Source of the DNA: Limnohabitans sp. MMS-10A-192
GTDB lineage: Bacteria > Pseudomonadota > Gammaproteobacteria > Burkholderiales > Burkholderiaceae_C
Assembly: GCF_003063335.1 (NCBI RefSeq)
Contig: NZ_NERX01000002.1
Location: forward strand, 124,001-188,000
Length of the DNA stretch: 64,000 bases
Direction: 5' to 3'
Positions within the stretch are counted from its first letter, which is position 1; every line of letters starts with the position of its first letter. This document shows positions 41,988-51,004 of this stretch, one piece after another. The position numbers were made by a program, and so were the translations under genes. The notes beneath the pieces are model-generated. The model was not told the DNA's origin, searched no databases, and saw only the letters and a program-made list of their open reading frames with translations.

Positions 41988-42841
41988 CAGTGCCCACCTT
42001 GTCCTGACATGCGTTCTTCAAGACTGGAAACATCGATCAGTTGACGGTAAGCGTGCCAACTGGCGTGACCCAGCATTGGGATGACCAAGATCAGTCCCAG
42101 AAACAGTGAAAAAATACCCAGCAAGCAAAACCCCATGATGAGCAAGGCCCAAAAAGCCATCTGCAGGGGGTGGGTCAGTACGGTTTTCCAGCTGGTCAAG
42201 ACAGCTTGCAAGACACTCACTTGGCGGTCCAGTAACAATGGCATGGAAATCACGCTCGAAGCAAAAACCGGAGCCGCCATCAAACCCCCCAAGCCGAGCC
42301 AAAATTCGAACAAGAAATGGTTGGGACTGAGCACGACGTGGTGCACAAAATCCATGGGCGTGTGAATGGGTGCTGGCGCCAGCAAGGTGATCAAAGCCGC
42401 AGACGTGATCACCCAGCCGACAGCGGCCAATGCCAAAAGTAAGCCAAAACGGATCAGACTCCAATAGCTGTCTGGCTGATGGCGCAAGCGCAAATGCCAT
42501 TGAGTCCAGGTATTGACCAGCAACTGGAAGTCAACAACCTCTCCCCGCTCCATGGCCCGACTCATAGCGTACAGACTTGTGGCCAATACAGGTGCAATCA
42601 CCAAAAACCCGGACAAACAACCTGCCAACAACCAAAATTGATCGTGCGCCACCCAAGTGATGATGAAGCCCCACAGGCTGATGAGTAAGCCGTGCAAAGT
42701 GCTCAGCCATGGAGATCGTGCGAAATCCTTGAAGCCCAGTGCCAACCATTGCAAAGGTTGGTCAAAGACGATGGGCAAGACGGGCGGTAAAAAGACAGTG
42801 GAACTGTCTTGACGTTTGGATGGGGTTGGTGGCTCGAACAT
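41987..42841 (-). CDS. DUF2189 integral membrane protein
   Basis: A 284-residue inner-membrane protein with six or so hydrophobic helices between residues 40 and 265. The LALGFKDFARSPWLSTLHGLL (about 33-53) opening and paired helices are typical of DUF2189. No enzymatic motif is visible. Together with the DUF2788 gene it forms a two-gene unit transcribed toward the origin, against replication. Confidence 0.8.
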   Translation of the reverse strand: MFEPPTPSKRQDSSTVFLPPVLPIVFDQPLQWLALGFKDFARSPWLSTLHGLLISLWGFIITWVAHDQFWLLAGCLSGFLVIAPVLATSLYAMSRAMERGEVVDFQLLVNTWTQWHLRLRHQPDSYWSLIRFGLLLALAAVGWVITSAALITLLAPAPIHTPMDFVHHVVLSPNHFLFEFWLGLGGLMAAPVFASSVISMPLLLDRQVSVLQAVLTSWKTVLTHPLQMAFWALLIMGFCLLGIFSLFLGLILVIPMLGHASWHAYRQLIDVSSLEERMSGQGGH

Positions 42842-42895
42842 TCGCCGAGCTTAACGGTCATGGCTGTGCTTGAATTTGATGCAAGTCAAGACAAA

Positions 42896-42918
42896 AAGGC
42901 AGCCCGGAGGGCTGCCTT
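42896..42918 (-). terminator. Rho-independent terminator of the LTXXQ gene
   Basis: AAGGCAGCCC and GGGCTGCCTT form a perfect 10-base stem with a GGA loop; on the minus strand it is followed by TTTTTGT. It lies 22 bases after the stop at 42941. Confidence 0.87.
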
Positions 42919-42940
42919 GGTACAGATACACAAGTATTGA

Positions 42941-43399
42941 TCAGTGTTGACGGTGTGAGGCCTTGCGCATGCCATGCATGAATCGCAAGCTTTCGCTGTC
43001 AAACACTTTCTTTTGCTCGGTATTCAGAACCCCGTAGAAAAGCTTGGTCGCTTCTGCATGCTTTTGCATTTGCACGTCCATTTTGGCCCGATGTGCCTGC
43101 ATTTCATCCAAGCGCTCAGGAGTGCTCATTTTGTCGAACGCGGCGCGATCAGGCCTTGCAGGCGCTTGAGCAGGAATTTGCACCGCTTGCGTGAATGTGG
43201 CCCAAGCCGCTTCTTGCTCGTTTTGCAATTTCAACTGCGTTTTCAGATCGGTCAGATGCTGGGCATGTCGCTGCGACATGTGTTCATGCATCTTGGCCAT
43301 GTGTTCGCCGCCAGCAGCAGGGCCCATTTGGGCAAAACTCAAAGTGGACAAACCTGCTAGCAAAGACGCGGCGATCAAGGTGTTGCGAATCAATTTCAT
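42941..43399 (-). CDS. LTXXQ-motif (Spy/CpxP-like) periplasmic protein
   Basis: A 152-residue exported protein. Residues 1-23 are a signal peptide (LIAASLLAGLSTLSFAQ end). The mature part is helical and rich in Met, His, Gln and Lys (HMAKMHEHMSQRHAQHL), with LTDLKTQLKLQNEQEAAW and LNTEQKKVFD as the paired helical motifs of the Spy/CpxP fold. Such proteins are envelope chaperones or metal-stress sensors. The many Met and His residues fit copper or other metal binding. The ATG at 43399 follows AAGGA; the frame is open further upstream. Confidence 0.75.
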   Translation of the reverse strand: MKLIRNTLIAASLLAGLSTLSFAQMGPAAGGEHMAKMHEHMSQRHAQHLTDLKTQLKLQNEQEAAWATFTQAVQIPAQAPARPDRAAFDKMSTPERLDEMQAHRAKMDVQMQKHAEATKLFYGVLNTEQKKVFDSESLRFMHGMRKASHRQH

Positions 43400-43508
43400 G
43401 GAAAACATCCTTTCAGTGATGGGATGTCTCCAGTGTGCTGTGGCCATGTGTCTGGCCTGTTCCTTGTTTGCAGTGCCACTGTAAAGTTCGGCAAACAAGC
43501 TGCATCGT

Positions 43509-44390
43509 TCATTGACCCAAACGTCCAGCCTGAAAGTCTTCCACGGCTTGCATCAATTCATCGCGGGTGTTCATGACAAAGGGGCCGTACTGCGCGATGG
43601 GTTCGTGCAAAGGTTGGCCTGAGATCAGCAAGGCGCGCGTGCCCGCCTGAGCCTGCAGCACCACGCCGTCACCACCATGGCTCAAAATGGCCATGCGTTG
43701 AAGGGGCACGGTTTCAGCGCCTTGATGGCTTTGCACAGCGAGCGATCCACGGTAAACATAAACAAAAGCGTTGTGGCTGACCGAAATGTTTTGCGTGAAC
43801 GTTTGGTCTGCGCTGAAATGGATGTCCAAATAAAGAGGATCGGTCGGATAGTCTTTTGCAGGTCTGTGCATGGCGCCTTGCACACCATGGCTTTGGCCTG
43901 AGATCACACGCACCAAAACGCCACTCTCGGTGTGCACTTCCGGGATGCTATCGCTCTGGATGTCGCGGTACCAAGGGGTGCACATCTTTTGATGCGAGGG
44001 CAGGTTCAGCCAAAGCTGAAAACCTTCCATCAAGCCTTCTTCCTGTTCGGGCATTTCGCTGTGCACCAGACCACGGCCTGCCGTCATCCATTGCACGCCA
44101 CCGTTTTGCAGCAAACCTTCATGACCTGCGCTGTCACGGTGACGCATGCGGCCGGCAATCATGTAGGTCACGGTTTCAAAGCCGCGGTGCGGATGGTCGG
44201 GGAAACCGGCACCGTAATCCTTGGGGTCGTTGCTGCCAAATTGGTCAAGCATCAGGAAAGGATCCAGGCGTTGCTGCAATTCACCCGTGAGCACACGGGT
44301 CAAACGCACACCTGCACCGTCGCGTGTGGCACGACCGGCGACCAAGGCCTCTACAGAACGTGGATTTTGAAAGGGGGCAAAAGAAGTCAT
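43509..44390 (-). CDS. Pirin-family protein
   Basis: A 293-residue bicupin. The N-terminal cupin has the metal ligands in PHPHRGFETVTYM-type sequence (DHPHRGFETVTYM, about 60-72, and HSEMPEQEEG, about 106-115). The C-terminal cupin (about 170-280) is less conserved. Bacterial pirins include quercetin 2,3-dioxygenase (YhhW) and redox-sensing proteins. The biological substrate is unknown. It is flanked by its own short spacers and not clearly in an operon. Confidence 0.9.
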   Translation of the reverse strand: MTSFAPFQNPRSVEALVAGRATRDGAGVRLTRVLTGELQQRLDPFLMLDQFGSNDPKDYGAGFPDHPHRGFETVTYMIAGRMRHRDSAGHEGLLQNGGVQWMTAGRGLVHSEMPEQEEGLMEGFQLWLNLPSHQKMCTPWYRDIQSDSIPEVHTESGVLVRVISGQSHGVQGAMHRPAKDYPTDPLYLDIHFSADQTFTQNISVSHNAFVYVYRGSLAVQSHQGAETVPLQRMAILSHGGDGVVLQAQAGTRALLISGQPLHEPIAQYGPFVMNTRDELMQAVEDFQAGRLGQ

Positions 44391-44411
44391 GCCCCGGATG
44401 ATGCCGCAAAA

Positions 44412-44438
44412 ACAATCCCCGCTGCATGCGGGGATTGT
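44412..44438 (-). terminator. Rho-independent terminator after the DUF2892 gene
   Basis: ACAATCCCCGC (44412-44422) pairs perfectly with GCGGGGATTGT (44428-44438) around 5 bases; the minus-strand product ends in TTTT. It lies 3 bases after the DUF2892 stop and ends the copZ-DUF2892 unit. Confidence 0.88.
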
Positions 44439-44441
44439 GGT

Positions 44442-44636
44442 TCAGACCTTGCGGTTTTTGCAGGTGTTGATGCCTAGCAAGCTATAAGGCGGGCACCAGC
44501 CGATCAAGCCCGTGGCCAGAGGCACAAGGCCTATCCAACCCCAGACGCCGACTTGTCCCGTAGCAGCCAATCCGATCAGGACCAAACCGATCACGATGCG
44601 CAGAATGCGCTCCATACCGCCAATGTTTGTGGTCAT
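44442..44636 (-). CDS. DUF2892 membrane protein
   Basis: A 64-residue protein with the DUF2892 pattern: an N-terminal NIGGMERILRIVIGLVLIGL and two membrane helices separated by a short loop, ending GWCPPYSLLGINTCKN. Such proteins often accompany rhodanese or metal-thiol genes. It begins 23 bases after the copZ-like stop. The two cysteines near the end could bind metal. Confidence 0.87.
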   Translation of the reverse strand: MTTNIGGMERILRIVIGLVLIGLAATGQVGVWGWIGLVPLATGLIGWCPPYSLLGINTCKNRKV

Positions 44637-44659
44637 GAGAACTCCTTTGGGTTTAAAAA

Positions 44660-44857
44660 TCAGGCCGCGACGCGGTAGCCTTCTTCGGCAATGGCTTGTG
44701 CCAAGGCTTCGCGTGTTGTGTCGGAATCCACTTCAACTTTGTTGTGTGTGCGGTCGATCACGATTTTGGCATTCGAATCCACAGCCAGCAAAGCCTTGGT
44801 CACGGCTTTTTCGCAGTGGCCACACGTCATGCCCTCAACGGTGAAAATTTGGTTCAT
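44660..44857 (-). CDS. copZ: CopZ-like heavy-metal-binding chaperone
   Basis: A 65-residue HMA-domain protein with the metal loop GMTCGHC (residues 9-15) in a ferredoxin-like fold. It likely passes Cu(I) to the divergent P-type ATPase. The ATG at 44857 starts the domain; the frame is open upstream. The starts of this gene and the ATPase gene are 65 bases apart, so a shared regulatory region is likely. No cueR is present. Confidence 0.87.
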   Translation of the reverse strand: MNQIFTVEGMTCGHCEKAVTKALLAVDSNAKIVIDRTHNKVEVDSDTTREALAQAIAEEGYRVAA

Positions 44858-44922
44858 GATGTCCCTTTCAGAGAAACCCTCCTGGGGCTGCTCAAAGCAT
44901 AGTTCAAAAATCAACGCCCGAC

Positions 44923-47130
44923 ATGACACACATCAATCCACAAACCGAAACCATTGACATCGGCATTGGCGGTATGACCTGTGCATCATGTGTGGCGCGT
45001 GTTGAAAAGGCTTTGAACAAAATGCCCGGCGTCGAATCGGCCACCGTGAACCTGGCTACGGAATCGGCACGCATTGTTGTGCAATCCGCGCAGGTCACCG
45101 ATGCCCGATTGAGACGGGCGATCCGTGATGCAGGTTATGAACCCTTGACGCCCGAAGCGGCAGAAATGGCCGATCAAGTCTCGGCCTGGGCCGGTTTTGC
45201 GCCCGTGGCGTTCGGTTTGTTCTTGTCGGCACCACTGGTTTTGCCCATGTTGGGCGACTTGTGGGGTCAACATTGGATGCTGCCGTCGTGGTTGCAATTT
45301 GCCTTGGCCACGCCGGTGCAATTCGTCCTGGGTGCCCGCTTCTACAAAGCCGGTTGGCATGCCCTGAAGGCCTTCACGGGCAACATGGATTTGCTGGTGT
45401 CTTTGGGCACCACCGCAGGTTGGTTGCTTTCGGTTTGGCTGTGGCTCAACGCACATGAAGGCCATGCACCGCATTTGTACTTTGAAGGCTCGGCCGTCGT
45501 CATCACCTTGGTCTTGCTTGGCAAATGGCTCGAAGCGCGGGCCAAGCGCCAAACCACCGAAGCCATCCGAGCGCTGCACGCTTTGCGTCCCGACAAGGCC
45601 CATTGGATCAGCGACGACGGCGAGGTGGATGTGCCGGTGGCCGAAATTCTGGTGGGCGACAGGGTGGCGGTGCGGCCCGGTGAGCGTTTTCCGCTGGACG
45701 GAGAACTCATCGAAGGGCAAACACAGGTGGACGAATCCATGTTGACCGGTGAACCCTTGCCTGTGAGCAAAACCATGGGCGCCGCCCTGACCGGTGGCTC
45801 CATCAATGGCGATGGCCGTGTGCTGATGCGCGTCACAGCGGTCGGTCACGAAACCGTGCTCTCGCGCATCATCCGGCTGGTGGAAGACGCGCAAGCGGCC
45901 AAGGCACCCATCCAGCGGCTGGTGGACAAGGTGGCCGAAATTTTTGTACCGGTGGTGCTGTTGGTGGCTTTGTTGACCTTGGCCGTGTGGCTGTTCATGG
46001 GGGCAATTTTTGAAACGGCACTCATCCATGCGGTAGCTGTGTTGGTGATCGCTTGCCCCTGTGCTTTGGGCTTGGCCACCCCTGTGGCCATCATGGCGGG
46101 CACGGGCGTGGCGGCCAAGCACGGCATCTTGATCAAAGATGCCCAAGCGCTGGAAATGGCGCACCGCGTGCAAACCGTGGCCTTTGACAAGACCGGCACC
46201 CTCACGGTCGGTCAACCCCGCCTGATTGAGCACTTGGTCGCACCCGGCCATGACGCCGCAACCGCTTTGGCTTGGGCCGCCAGCGTGCAAAGCGGCAGCG
46301 AACACCCCTTGGCCCGAGCCGTGCTCAAAGCGGCGCAGGCGCAGGGCTTGAAGACCAGCACGCCGCAAGACCTGAGCGCTGTTCCCGGGCGCGGCGTGCA
46401 AGCCCAAGTGGATGGCAGGCAACTGCTGCTGGGCAGTTTTCGTTGGCTGCAACAAGAAGGCATGGACAACGCTTTGTGGGCCGAAGACGTGAAGGCTTTG
46501 CAATCGCAAGGGGCCACCTTGTCGGCGCTCGCCGAACGCGGCCCAGACGGCGTGCAAGGCGTTTTGCTCATGGCCTTTGGCGACGAGCCCAAGGCCGGCG
46601 CCCAGGAGGCGCTGGCTGCACTGCGTGAACGTGGGCTGAAGCTGGTGATGATTTCGGGTGACAACCAGGCCGCAGCCGAAGCCATGGCCCGCCGTTTGGG
46701 CCTGCGCCCGGAAGACGGCGAAGTGCTCGCCGATGTCTTGCCCGGCGACAAGGCCGCACAGGTGCAAAAACTGCGCGAGGGCGGTCGCATCGTGGCCATG
46801 GTGGGCGACGGCGTGAACGACGCCCCGGCCCTGGCCGCAGCCGATGTGGGCATGGCCATGGGCAACGGCACCGATGTGGCCATGCACGCGGCGGGCATCA
46901 CGCTCATGCGCGGCGAGGTGGCCCTGGTCGGGGCCGCGCTCGACATCTCGGCGCGCACCGTCGCCAAGATCCGGCAAAACCTGTTCTGGGCTTTTGCCTA
47001 TAACGTGGCCGGTATCCCACTGGCCGCGATGGGCTACCTCAACCCTGTGATTGCTGGCGGCGCCATGGCGCTCAGCTCGGTCAGCGTGATGAGCAATGCC
47101 TTGTTGCTCAAGCGCTGGAAGCCCGATTGA
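44923..47130 (+). CDS. copA: Cu(I)-translocating P1B-type ATPase
   Basis: A 735-residue inner-membrane pump that exports Cu(I) or Ag(I). One N-terminal HMA domain has GMTCASC (C20, C23). Eight helices are expected; the sixth contains the ion-binding CPC ([13 protein letters not shown], near residue 376). The phosphorylation motif is DKTGTLT (near 421), and [10 protein letters not shown] is near 627. The N-terminal methionines and CPC define group 1 (copper) rather than zinc pumps. It is divergent from copZ. Transcription continues toward the hemerythrin gene 151 bases away. Confidence 0.94.
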   Translation: MTHINPQTETIDIGIGGMTCASCVARVEKALNKMPGVESATVNLATESARIVVQSAQVTDARLRRAIRDAGYEPLTPEAAEMADQVSAWAGFAPVAFGLFLSAPLVLPMLGDLWGQHWMLPSWLQFALATPVQFVLGARFYKAGWHALKAFTGNMDLLVSLGTTAGWLLSVWLWLNAHEGHAPHLYFEGSAVVITLVLLGKWLEARAKRQTTEAIRALHALRPDKAHWISDDGEVDVPVAEILVGDRVAVRPGERFPLDGELIEGQTQVDESMLTGEPLPVSKTMGAALTGGSINGDGRVLMRVTAVGHETVLSRIIRLVEDAQAAKAPIQRLVDKVAEIFVPVVLLVALLTLAVWLFMGAIFETALIHAVAVLVIACPCALGLATPVAIMAGTGVAAKHGILIKDAQALEMAHRVQTVAFDKTGTLTVGQPRLIEHLVAPGHDAATALAWAASVQSGSEHPLARAVLKAAQAQGLKTSTPQDLSAVPGRGVQAQVDGRQLLLGSFRWLQQEGMDNALWAEDVKALQSQGATLSALAERGPDGVQGVLLMAFGDEPKAGAQEALAALRERGLKLVMISGDNQAAAEAMARRLGLRPEDGEVLADVLPGDKAAQVQKLREGGRIVAMVGDGVNDAPALAAADVGMAMGNGTDVAMHAAGITLMRGEVALVGAALDISARTVAKIRQNLFWAFAYNVAGIPLAAMGYLNPVIAGGAMALSSVSVMSNALLLKRWKPD

Positions 47131-47211
47131 AGACCTGGACCCTGGGTCCACGCCCGGGGTGACTGATTCCGTGGGCAAGCGAAGTCCAGTGGCCGGCTGA
47201 TCTCACATTTC

Positions 47212-47225
47212 TTGACCTGCGTCAC
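47212..47225 (+). promoter_or_regulatory. Possible FNR/Dnr-type site upstream of the hemerythrin gene
   Basis: TTGAC-N4-GTCAC resembles the FNR/Dnr consensus (TTGAY-N4-RTCAA), with only the last base off. It is centred about 63 bases before the ATG at 47282, within reach of a promoter. Oxygen or NO control of a hemerythrin would make sense. Confidence 0.3.
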
Positions 47226-47281
47226 GGCAGACAAACACACAAACCATCACACTGGGATCCATTGAATTGGAGAACAGACAG

Positions 47282-47863
47282 ATGAAAAAACACAGCAGTT
47301 TGCAGGTCATCCGTGATGAACACGCCTCACTGGCGGCCATGTTGCAGTCCATGCGCATGATGGTCGAGCGCGGTCCCAGCGATGACCGTCGCAATTTTTT
47401 TGATGTGGTGCGTGCGATGTTGTTTTACATCGACGAGTTTCCCGAGCGCCTGCATCACCCCAAAGAATCGAACTTGCTGTTTCCCAAGGTGGTCAAGGCG
47501 GCACCCAAGGTGATGGGCGCTGTCGACAAGCTCGAGCGTGACCACATGTACAGCGAAAAAGCTGCACGGGATTTGCAACACTTGTTGCTGTCTTGGGAAC
47601 TGCTGGGTTCAAGCCGCCGTCAGGCGTTTGAAGATGCGTTCAAGAATTACGTGGACTTCTACCTGGCGCACATGCATTTGGAAGAAACCGTGATCTTGCC
47701 TGAGGCCGAGCGTTGCCTGAGCGAGGCAGACTGGGTATTGCTGGACCAAGCGTTTGCCGAAAACGCCGACCCACTCACGGGCCACTATCCACCCACACAG
47801 GCCTACGAGAAACTTTTCAGCCTGATCGTGACGCGCGCGCCCTCACCGATTGGCTTGGGCTGA
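47282..47863 (+). CDS. Hemerythrin-domain protein
   Basis: A 193-residue four-helix-bundle protein with the HHE cation-binding pattern: His in RDEHASL (near 15), HHPKESNLLFP (near 60-70, His and Glu), DHMYSEKAARDLQHLL (His near 87) and HMHLEETVILP (near 120-130). These fit a di-iron site for O2, NO or iron handling. The ATG at 47282 follows GGAG; a TTG five codons upstream is also open. It is downstream of copA and convergent with the Czc operon. Confidence 0.88.
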   Translation: MKKHSSLQVIRDEHASLAAMLQSMRMMVERGPSDDRRNFFDVVRAMLFYIDEFPERLHHPKESNLLFPKVVKAAPKVMGAVDKLERDHMYSEKAARDLQHLLLSWELLGSSRRQAFEDAFKNYVDFYLAHMHLEETVILPEAERCLSEADWVLLDQAFAENADPLTGHYPPTQAYEKLFSLIVTRAPSPIGLG

Positions 47864-47878
47864 ACCAACTTTACCGAG

Positions 47879-47911
47879 CCGACAAGCACGGCGTCATGCA
47901 GGGCTTGTCGG
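47879..47911. terminator. Possible hairpin between convergent genes
   Basis: CCGACAAGC (47879-47887) pairs with GCTTGTCGG (47903-47911) around a 15-base loop in the 57-base gap between the hemerythrin gene and the czcA-like gene. There is no T run on either strand, so termination is uncertain. Confidence 0.35.
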
Positions 47912-47920
47912 ACTCGATGT

Positions 47921-50900
47921 TCAGTGCGCGTTCGGTGTGTGGTGGTGCGTGCGGTCCTTGAACCAGGAGACATACAACACGGGCAAAACCAGCAAGGTCA
48001 ACAGCGTCGCGGTGAACAAGCCCCCGATCACCACGATGGCCAATGGGCGTTGGGTTTCCGAGCCGATGTCGTGGCTCATGGCCATGGGCAAGAGGCCCAG
48101 CGCCGCCAGCATGGCCGTCATCAACACAGTGCGCAGGCGCTGAAGCGCACCCTCCTTGACCGCTTCCAGCACCGTGTGACCGGCATTGCGCAATTGCTGG
48201 AACACCGACAACATCACCACCCCGTTGAGCACAGCTTGCCCTGACAATGCAATGAAGCCAATGGCCGCTGAAACCGACAAGGGGATGTTGAAAATCCACA
48301 AGGCGACAAAGCCACCGATCAAGGCCAAGGGCACATTGATCAGAATCAGCGCGGCGCTCTTGAACGAACTGAACGCATCGAACAGCAACACAAAGATCAA
48401 CAGCAATGAGATCGGCACCACCACGCTCAGGCGTTGCATGGCACGCTCCTGGTTCTCGAATTCACCCGACCAATTGACCACGTAATTGGCCGGGATCTTC
48501 ACGTTTTTCTGCACACGTTGTTTCATGTCCGCGACGACAGAGCCCATGTCACGGCCCTTGATGAAGATGCCAATGGCCATGGTGCGGCGGCCTGATTCGC
48601 GTGCGATGTTCATCGCGCCGCCGGTTTGCTCGATCTTGCTCACCGCGCCCAAGCTGACGTAACCACCATCCGGTTTGGGGATGGGAATCGACGCCAACTC
48701 GGAAATGTTGCGCCGCTCTTGCGGCAAACGTACCGCCACATCAAAGCGGCGCTCACCGTCCCACAAAGTGGTGGCCGCTTTGCCCGCCAAGGCCGCTTCG
48801 ATCACATCTTGCACATCACCCACGTTCAGGCCATAACGGGCCGCTTGTTCACGCTGGATGTTGATCAGCAACTGCGGCAATTCGCCCTGACGGTCGATCT
48901 CGGCACGGCTGACCCCTTTGACTTGCTTGATTTCTCGCTCAATGGCCTCCGCGGTTTGCTTGAGCGTGGCCAGGTCATCGCCTGCGATCTTGATCACGAT
49001 TTGGCCATCAATTTGCGAAATGGATTCCAGCACGTTGTCACGAATGGGTTGCGAAAACGTCGGCTCCATGCCCGGCAAAGCCGACACCGCATGGTCCATT
49101 TCCTCGATCAGTTTTTCGCGTGTCAGACCCTTGCGCCATTGCTCTGGCGGCTTCAGGTCCACAAAGATCTCGGCCATGCTGATGGTTTTGGGGTCTGTGC
49201 CGTCTTCGGGCTGACCCGCTTTGGACACGGTGGTGCGCACTTCGGGCACAGACCGCAAGGTTTTGCGGATGTCACTCAAAATGCGCGTGGCCTCCGCGTT
49301 GGCCACGCTGGCGGGTAAGCGCACATTCACCCAAATCGTGCCTTCATTGAGCTCGGGCAAAAACTCCGAGCCCAGACGCGAGGCGGCCGCCATGGCCATG
49401 GCAAAGCAGGCGATGGCGATGCCCACCACCTGACGGCGATGGCCCAAGGCCCAGTTCAAAGCGGGCTTGTAAAGTTGTTTGGACTTGGCGACAACGCGGT
49501 TGTCATGGTGTGGCAATTTCTTGCGCAACATCCAGTAAGCCAGCAAAGGCACGAGGGTCAGAGAAAAAATCAGCGCACCAATCAAGGCGGCCGTGACCGA
49601 CAAGGCCATGGGCTGGAAGATGCGGCCTTCGTGGCGTTGCAAGGCAAAAATCGGGATGTGTGCGGCGATGATGATCAGCATCGAAAACAAGGTGGGTCGT
49701 CCGACTTCGTTGGTTGCTTCGGTGATCAGGGTCTTGCGCTCTTTCTCGTTCATGCCCTCACCGCGCTCGGCCAGTCGGTGCATGATGTTTTCAATCACGA
49801 TCACCGCGCCGTCCACGATGATGCCGAAGTCCATCGCACCCAGGCTCAGCAAGTTCGCTGGCACGCCCATGATCTTCAAACCCATGAAGGTGGCCAGCAA
49901 GGCCAGCGGGATCACCGCCACCACGGCCAGGCTGGCGCGCAGATTGGACAGGAAGATGTAGAGCACCAAGGAGACCAGCAGGGCTCCTTCCACCAGGTTT
50001 TTGAAGACCGTGGTCAGCGTTTTGTCCATCAGCCAAGCGCGGTCGTAATACGGTGCAATCTCGACACCTTGCGGCAAGCCACGTGTGTTGAGTTCCTTGA
50101 TTTTTTCTTTCACGCCCTTGAGCACCACGCTGGGGTTTTCGCCTTTGCGCATGACCACGATGCCGGTGACGATGTCGTTGTCTTCGTCTTGCCCCACGGT
50201 GCCCAAGCGGGGCACGGCACCGATCTTGACCTGCGCCACATCGCGCACCAAGATGGGGGTGTTGTTGCGCGTGGCAACGACCACTTGGCCTATTTCTTCC
50301 GACGAGCGCAACAAGCCAATGCCGCGAATGGCGAATTGCTGCAGGCCCTGTGCCACATAGCTGCCACCGGCATTGGCGTTGCCTCGGCCCAAGGCGTCGA
50401 GCAAGTTCTGAAAGGTCAACTTGTGGGCGCGCAGCTTTTCCAGATCGGGCTGCACTTCGTATTGCTTGATGAAGCCGCCCATGGCCACCACGTCGGCCAC
50501 GCCGGGGACCTGTCGCAAGCCGCGCTCGACCACCCAGTCTTGCAGGGTGCGCAGCTCGGTGGTGGTTTGTCCATCGCCGCGCAAACGGTAGCGCATGACC
50601 TCGCCCACTGGCGTGGCGTTGGGGGCAATGTTGGCCTCGACGCCTGGCGGCAAATCCAGTCCGCGAAGACGCTCGTTGACCTGTTGGCGAACCGTGTTCA
50701 CCTCGGCGTTGTCGTTGTAGGTGACCACGGTGAACGACAGCCCAAACTGGGTGTGCGAGAACACGCGGATCGAATTGGGCAAGCCGGCCAGGGCGACTTC
50801 GATCGGCAAGGTCACCTGCTTTTCCACCTCTTCGGCGGCGCGGCCGGGGTACAGGGCAATCACCGTCACTTGCGTGTCGGTCACATCCGGAAAGGCTTCA

Positions 50901-51004
50901 ACCGACAGGTTCTTGAAGGCGAAGACGCCCGACATCACAAACAACAGCGTGCCCAGCACGATGAACAGCGGCTGGTTCAGCGCGTAGTGGATGAGTTTTT
51001 TCAT
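47921..51004 (-). CDS. czcA: Heavy-metal RND efflux pump (CzcA-type)
   Basis: A 1027-residue proton-driven pump of the HME class. The fourth-helix motif DFGIIVDGAVIVIEN (about residues 388-402) carries the Asp, Asp and Glu of divalent-cation pumps such as CzcA, whereas Cu/Ag pumps (CusA) have an AIGAMVD form. Zinc, cobalt, cadmium or nickel are therefore more likely substrates than copper. It overlaps the adaptor gene by 4 bases. The His-rich C-terminus (HHHTPNAH) may bind metal. Confidence 0.9.
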   Translation of the reverse strand: MKKLIHYALNQPLFIVLGTLLFVMSGVFAFKNLSVEAFPDVTDTQVTVIALYPGRAAEEVEKQVTLPIEVALAGLPNSIRVFSHTQFGLSFTVVTYNDNAEVNTVRQQVNERLRGLDLPPGVEANIAPNATPVGEVMRYRLRGDGQTTTELRTLQDWVVERGLRQVPGVADVVAMGGFIKQYEVQPDLEKLRAHKLTFQNLLDALGRGNANAGGSYVAQGLQQFAIRGIGLLRSSEEIGQVVVATRNNTPILVRDVAQVKIGAVPRLGTVGQDEDNDIVTGIVVMRKGENPSVVLKGVKEKIKELNTRGLPQGVEIAPYYDRAWLMDKTLTTVFKNLVEGALLVSLVLYIFLSNLRASLAVVAVIPLALLATFMGLKIMGVPANLLSLGAMDFGIIVDGAVIVIENIMHRLAERGEGMNEKERKTLITEATNEVGRPTLFSMLIIIAAHIPIFALQRHEGRIFQPMALSVTAALIGALIFSLTLVPLLAYWMLRKKLPHHDNRVVAKSKQLYKPALNWALGHRRQVVGIAIACFAMAMAAASRLGSEFLPELNEGTIWVNVRLPASVANAEATRILSDIRKTLRSVPEVRTTVSKAGQPEDGTDPKTISMAEIFVDLKPPEQWRKGLTREKLIEEMDHAVSALPGMEPTFSQPIRDNVLESISQIDGQIVIKIAGDDLATLKQTAEAIEREIKQVKGVSRAEIDRQGELPQLLINIQREQAARYGLNVGDVQDVIEAALAGKAATTLWDGERRFDVAVRLPQERRNISELASIPIPKPDGGYVSLGAVSKIEQTGGAMNIARESGRRTMAIGIFIKGRDMGSVVADMKQRVQKNVKIPANYVVNWSGEFENQERAMQRLSVVVPISLLLIFVLLFDAFSSFKSAALILINVPLALIGGFVALWIFNIPLSVSAAIGFIALSGQAVLNGVVMLSVFQQLRNAGHTVLEAVKEGALQRLRTVLMTAMLAALGLLPMAMSHDIGSETQRPLAIVVIGGLFTATLLTLLVLPVLYVSWFKDRTHHHTPNAH

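Noticed and set aside
47136-47150. TGGACCC-T-GGGTCCA inverted repeat after copA
   Set aside because: One-base loop cannot form a stable hairpin and there is no T run; operator role unsupported.
44986-47178. 730-codon open frame antisense to copA
   Set aside because: It mirrors the copA frame throughout, is rich in His/Gln/Gly with no domain, and arises from codon bias in GC-rich DNA. The copA motifs are unambiguous.
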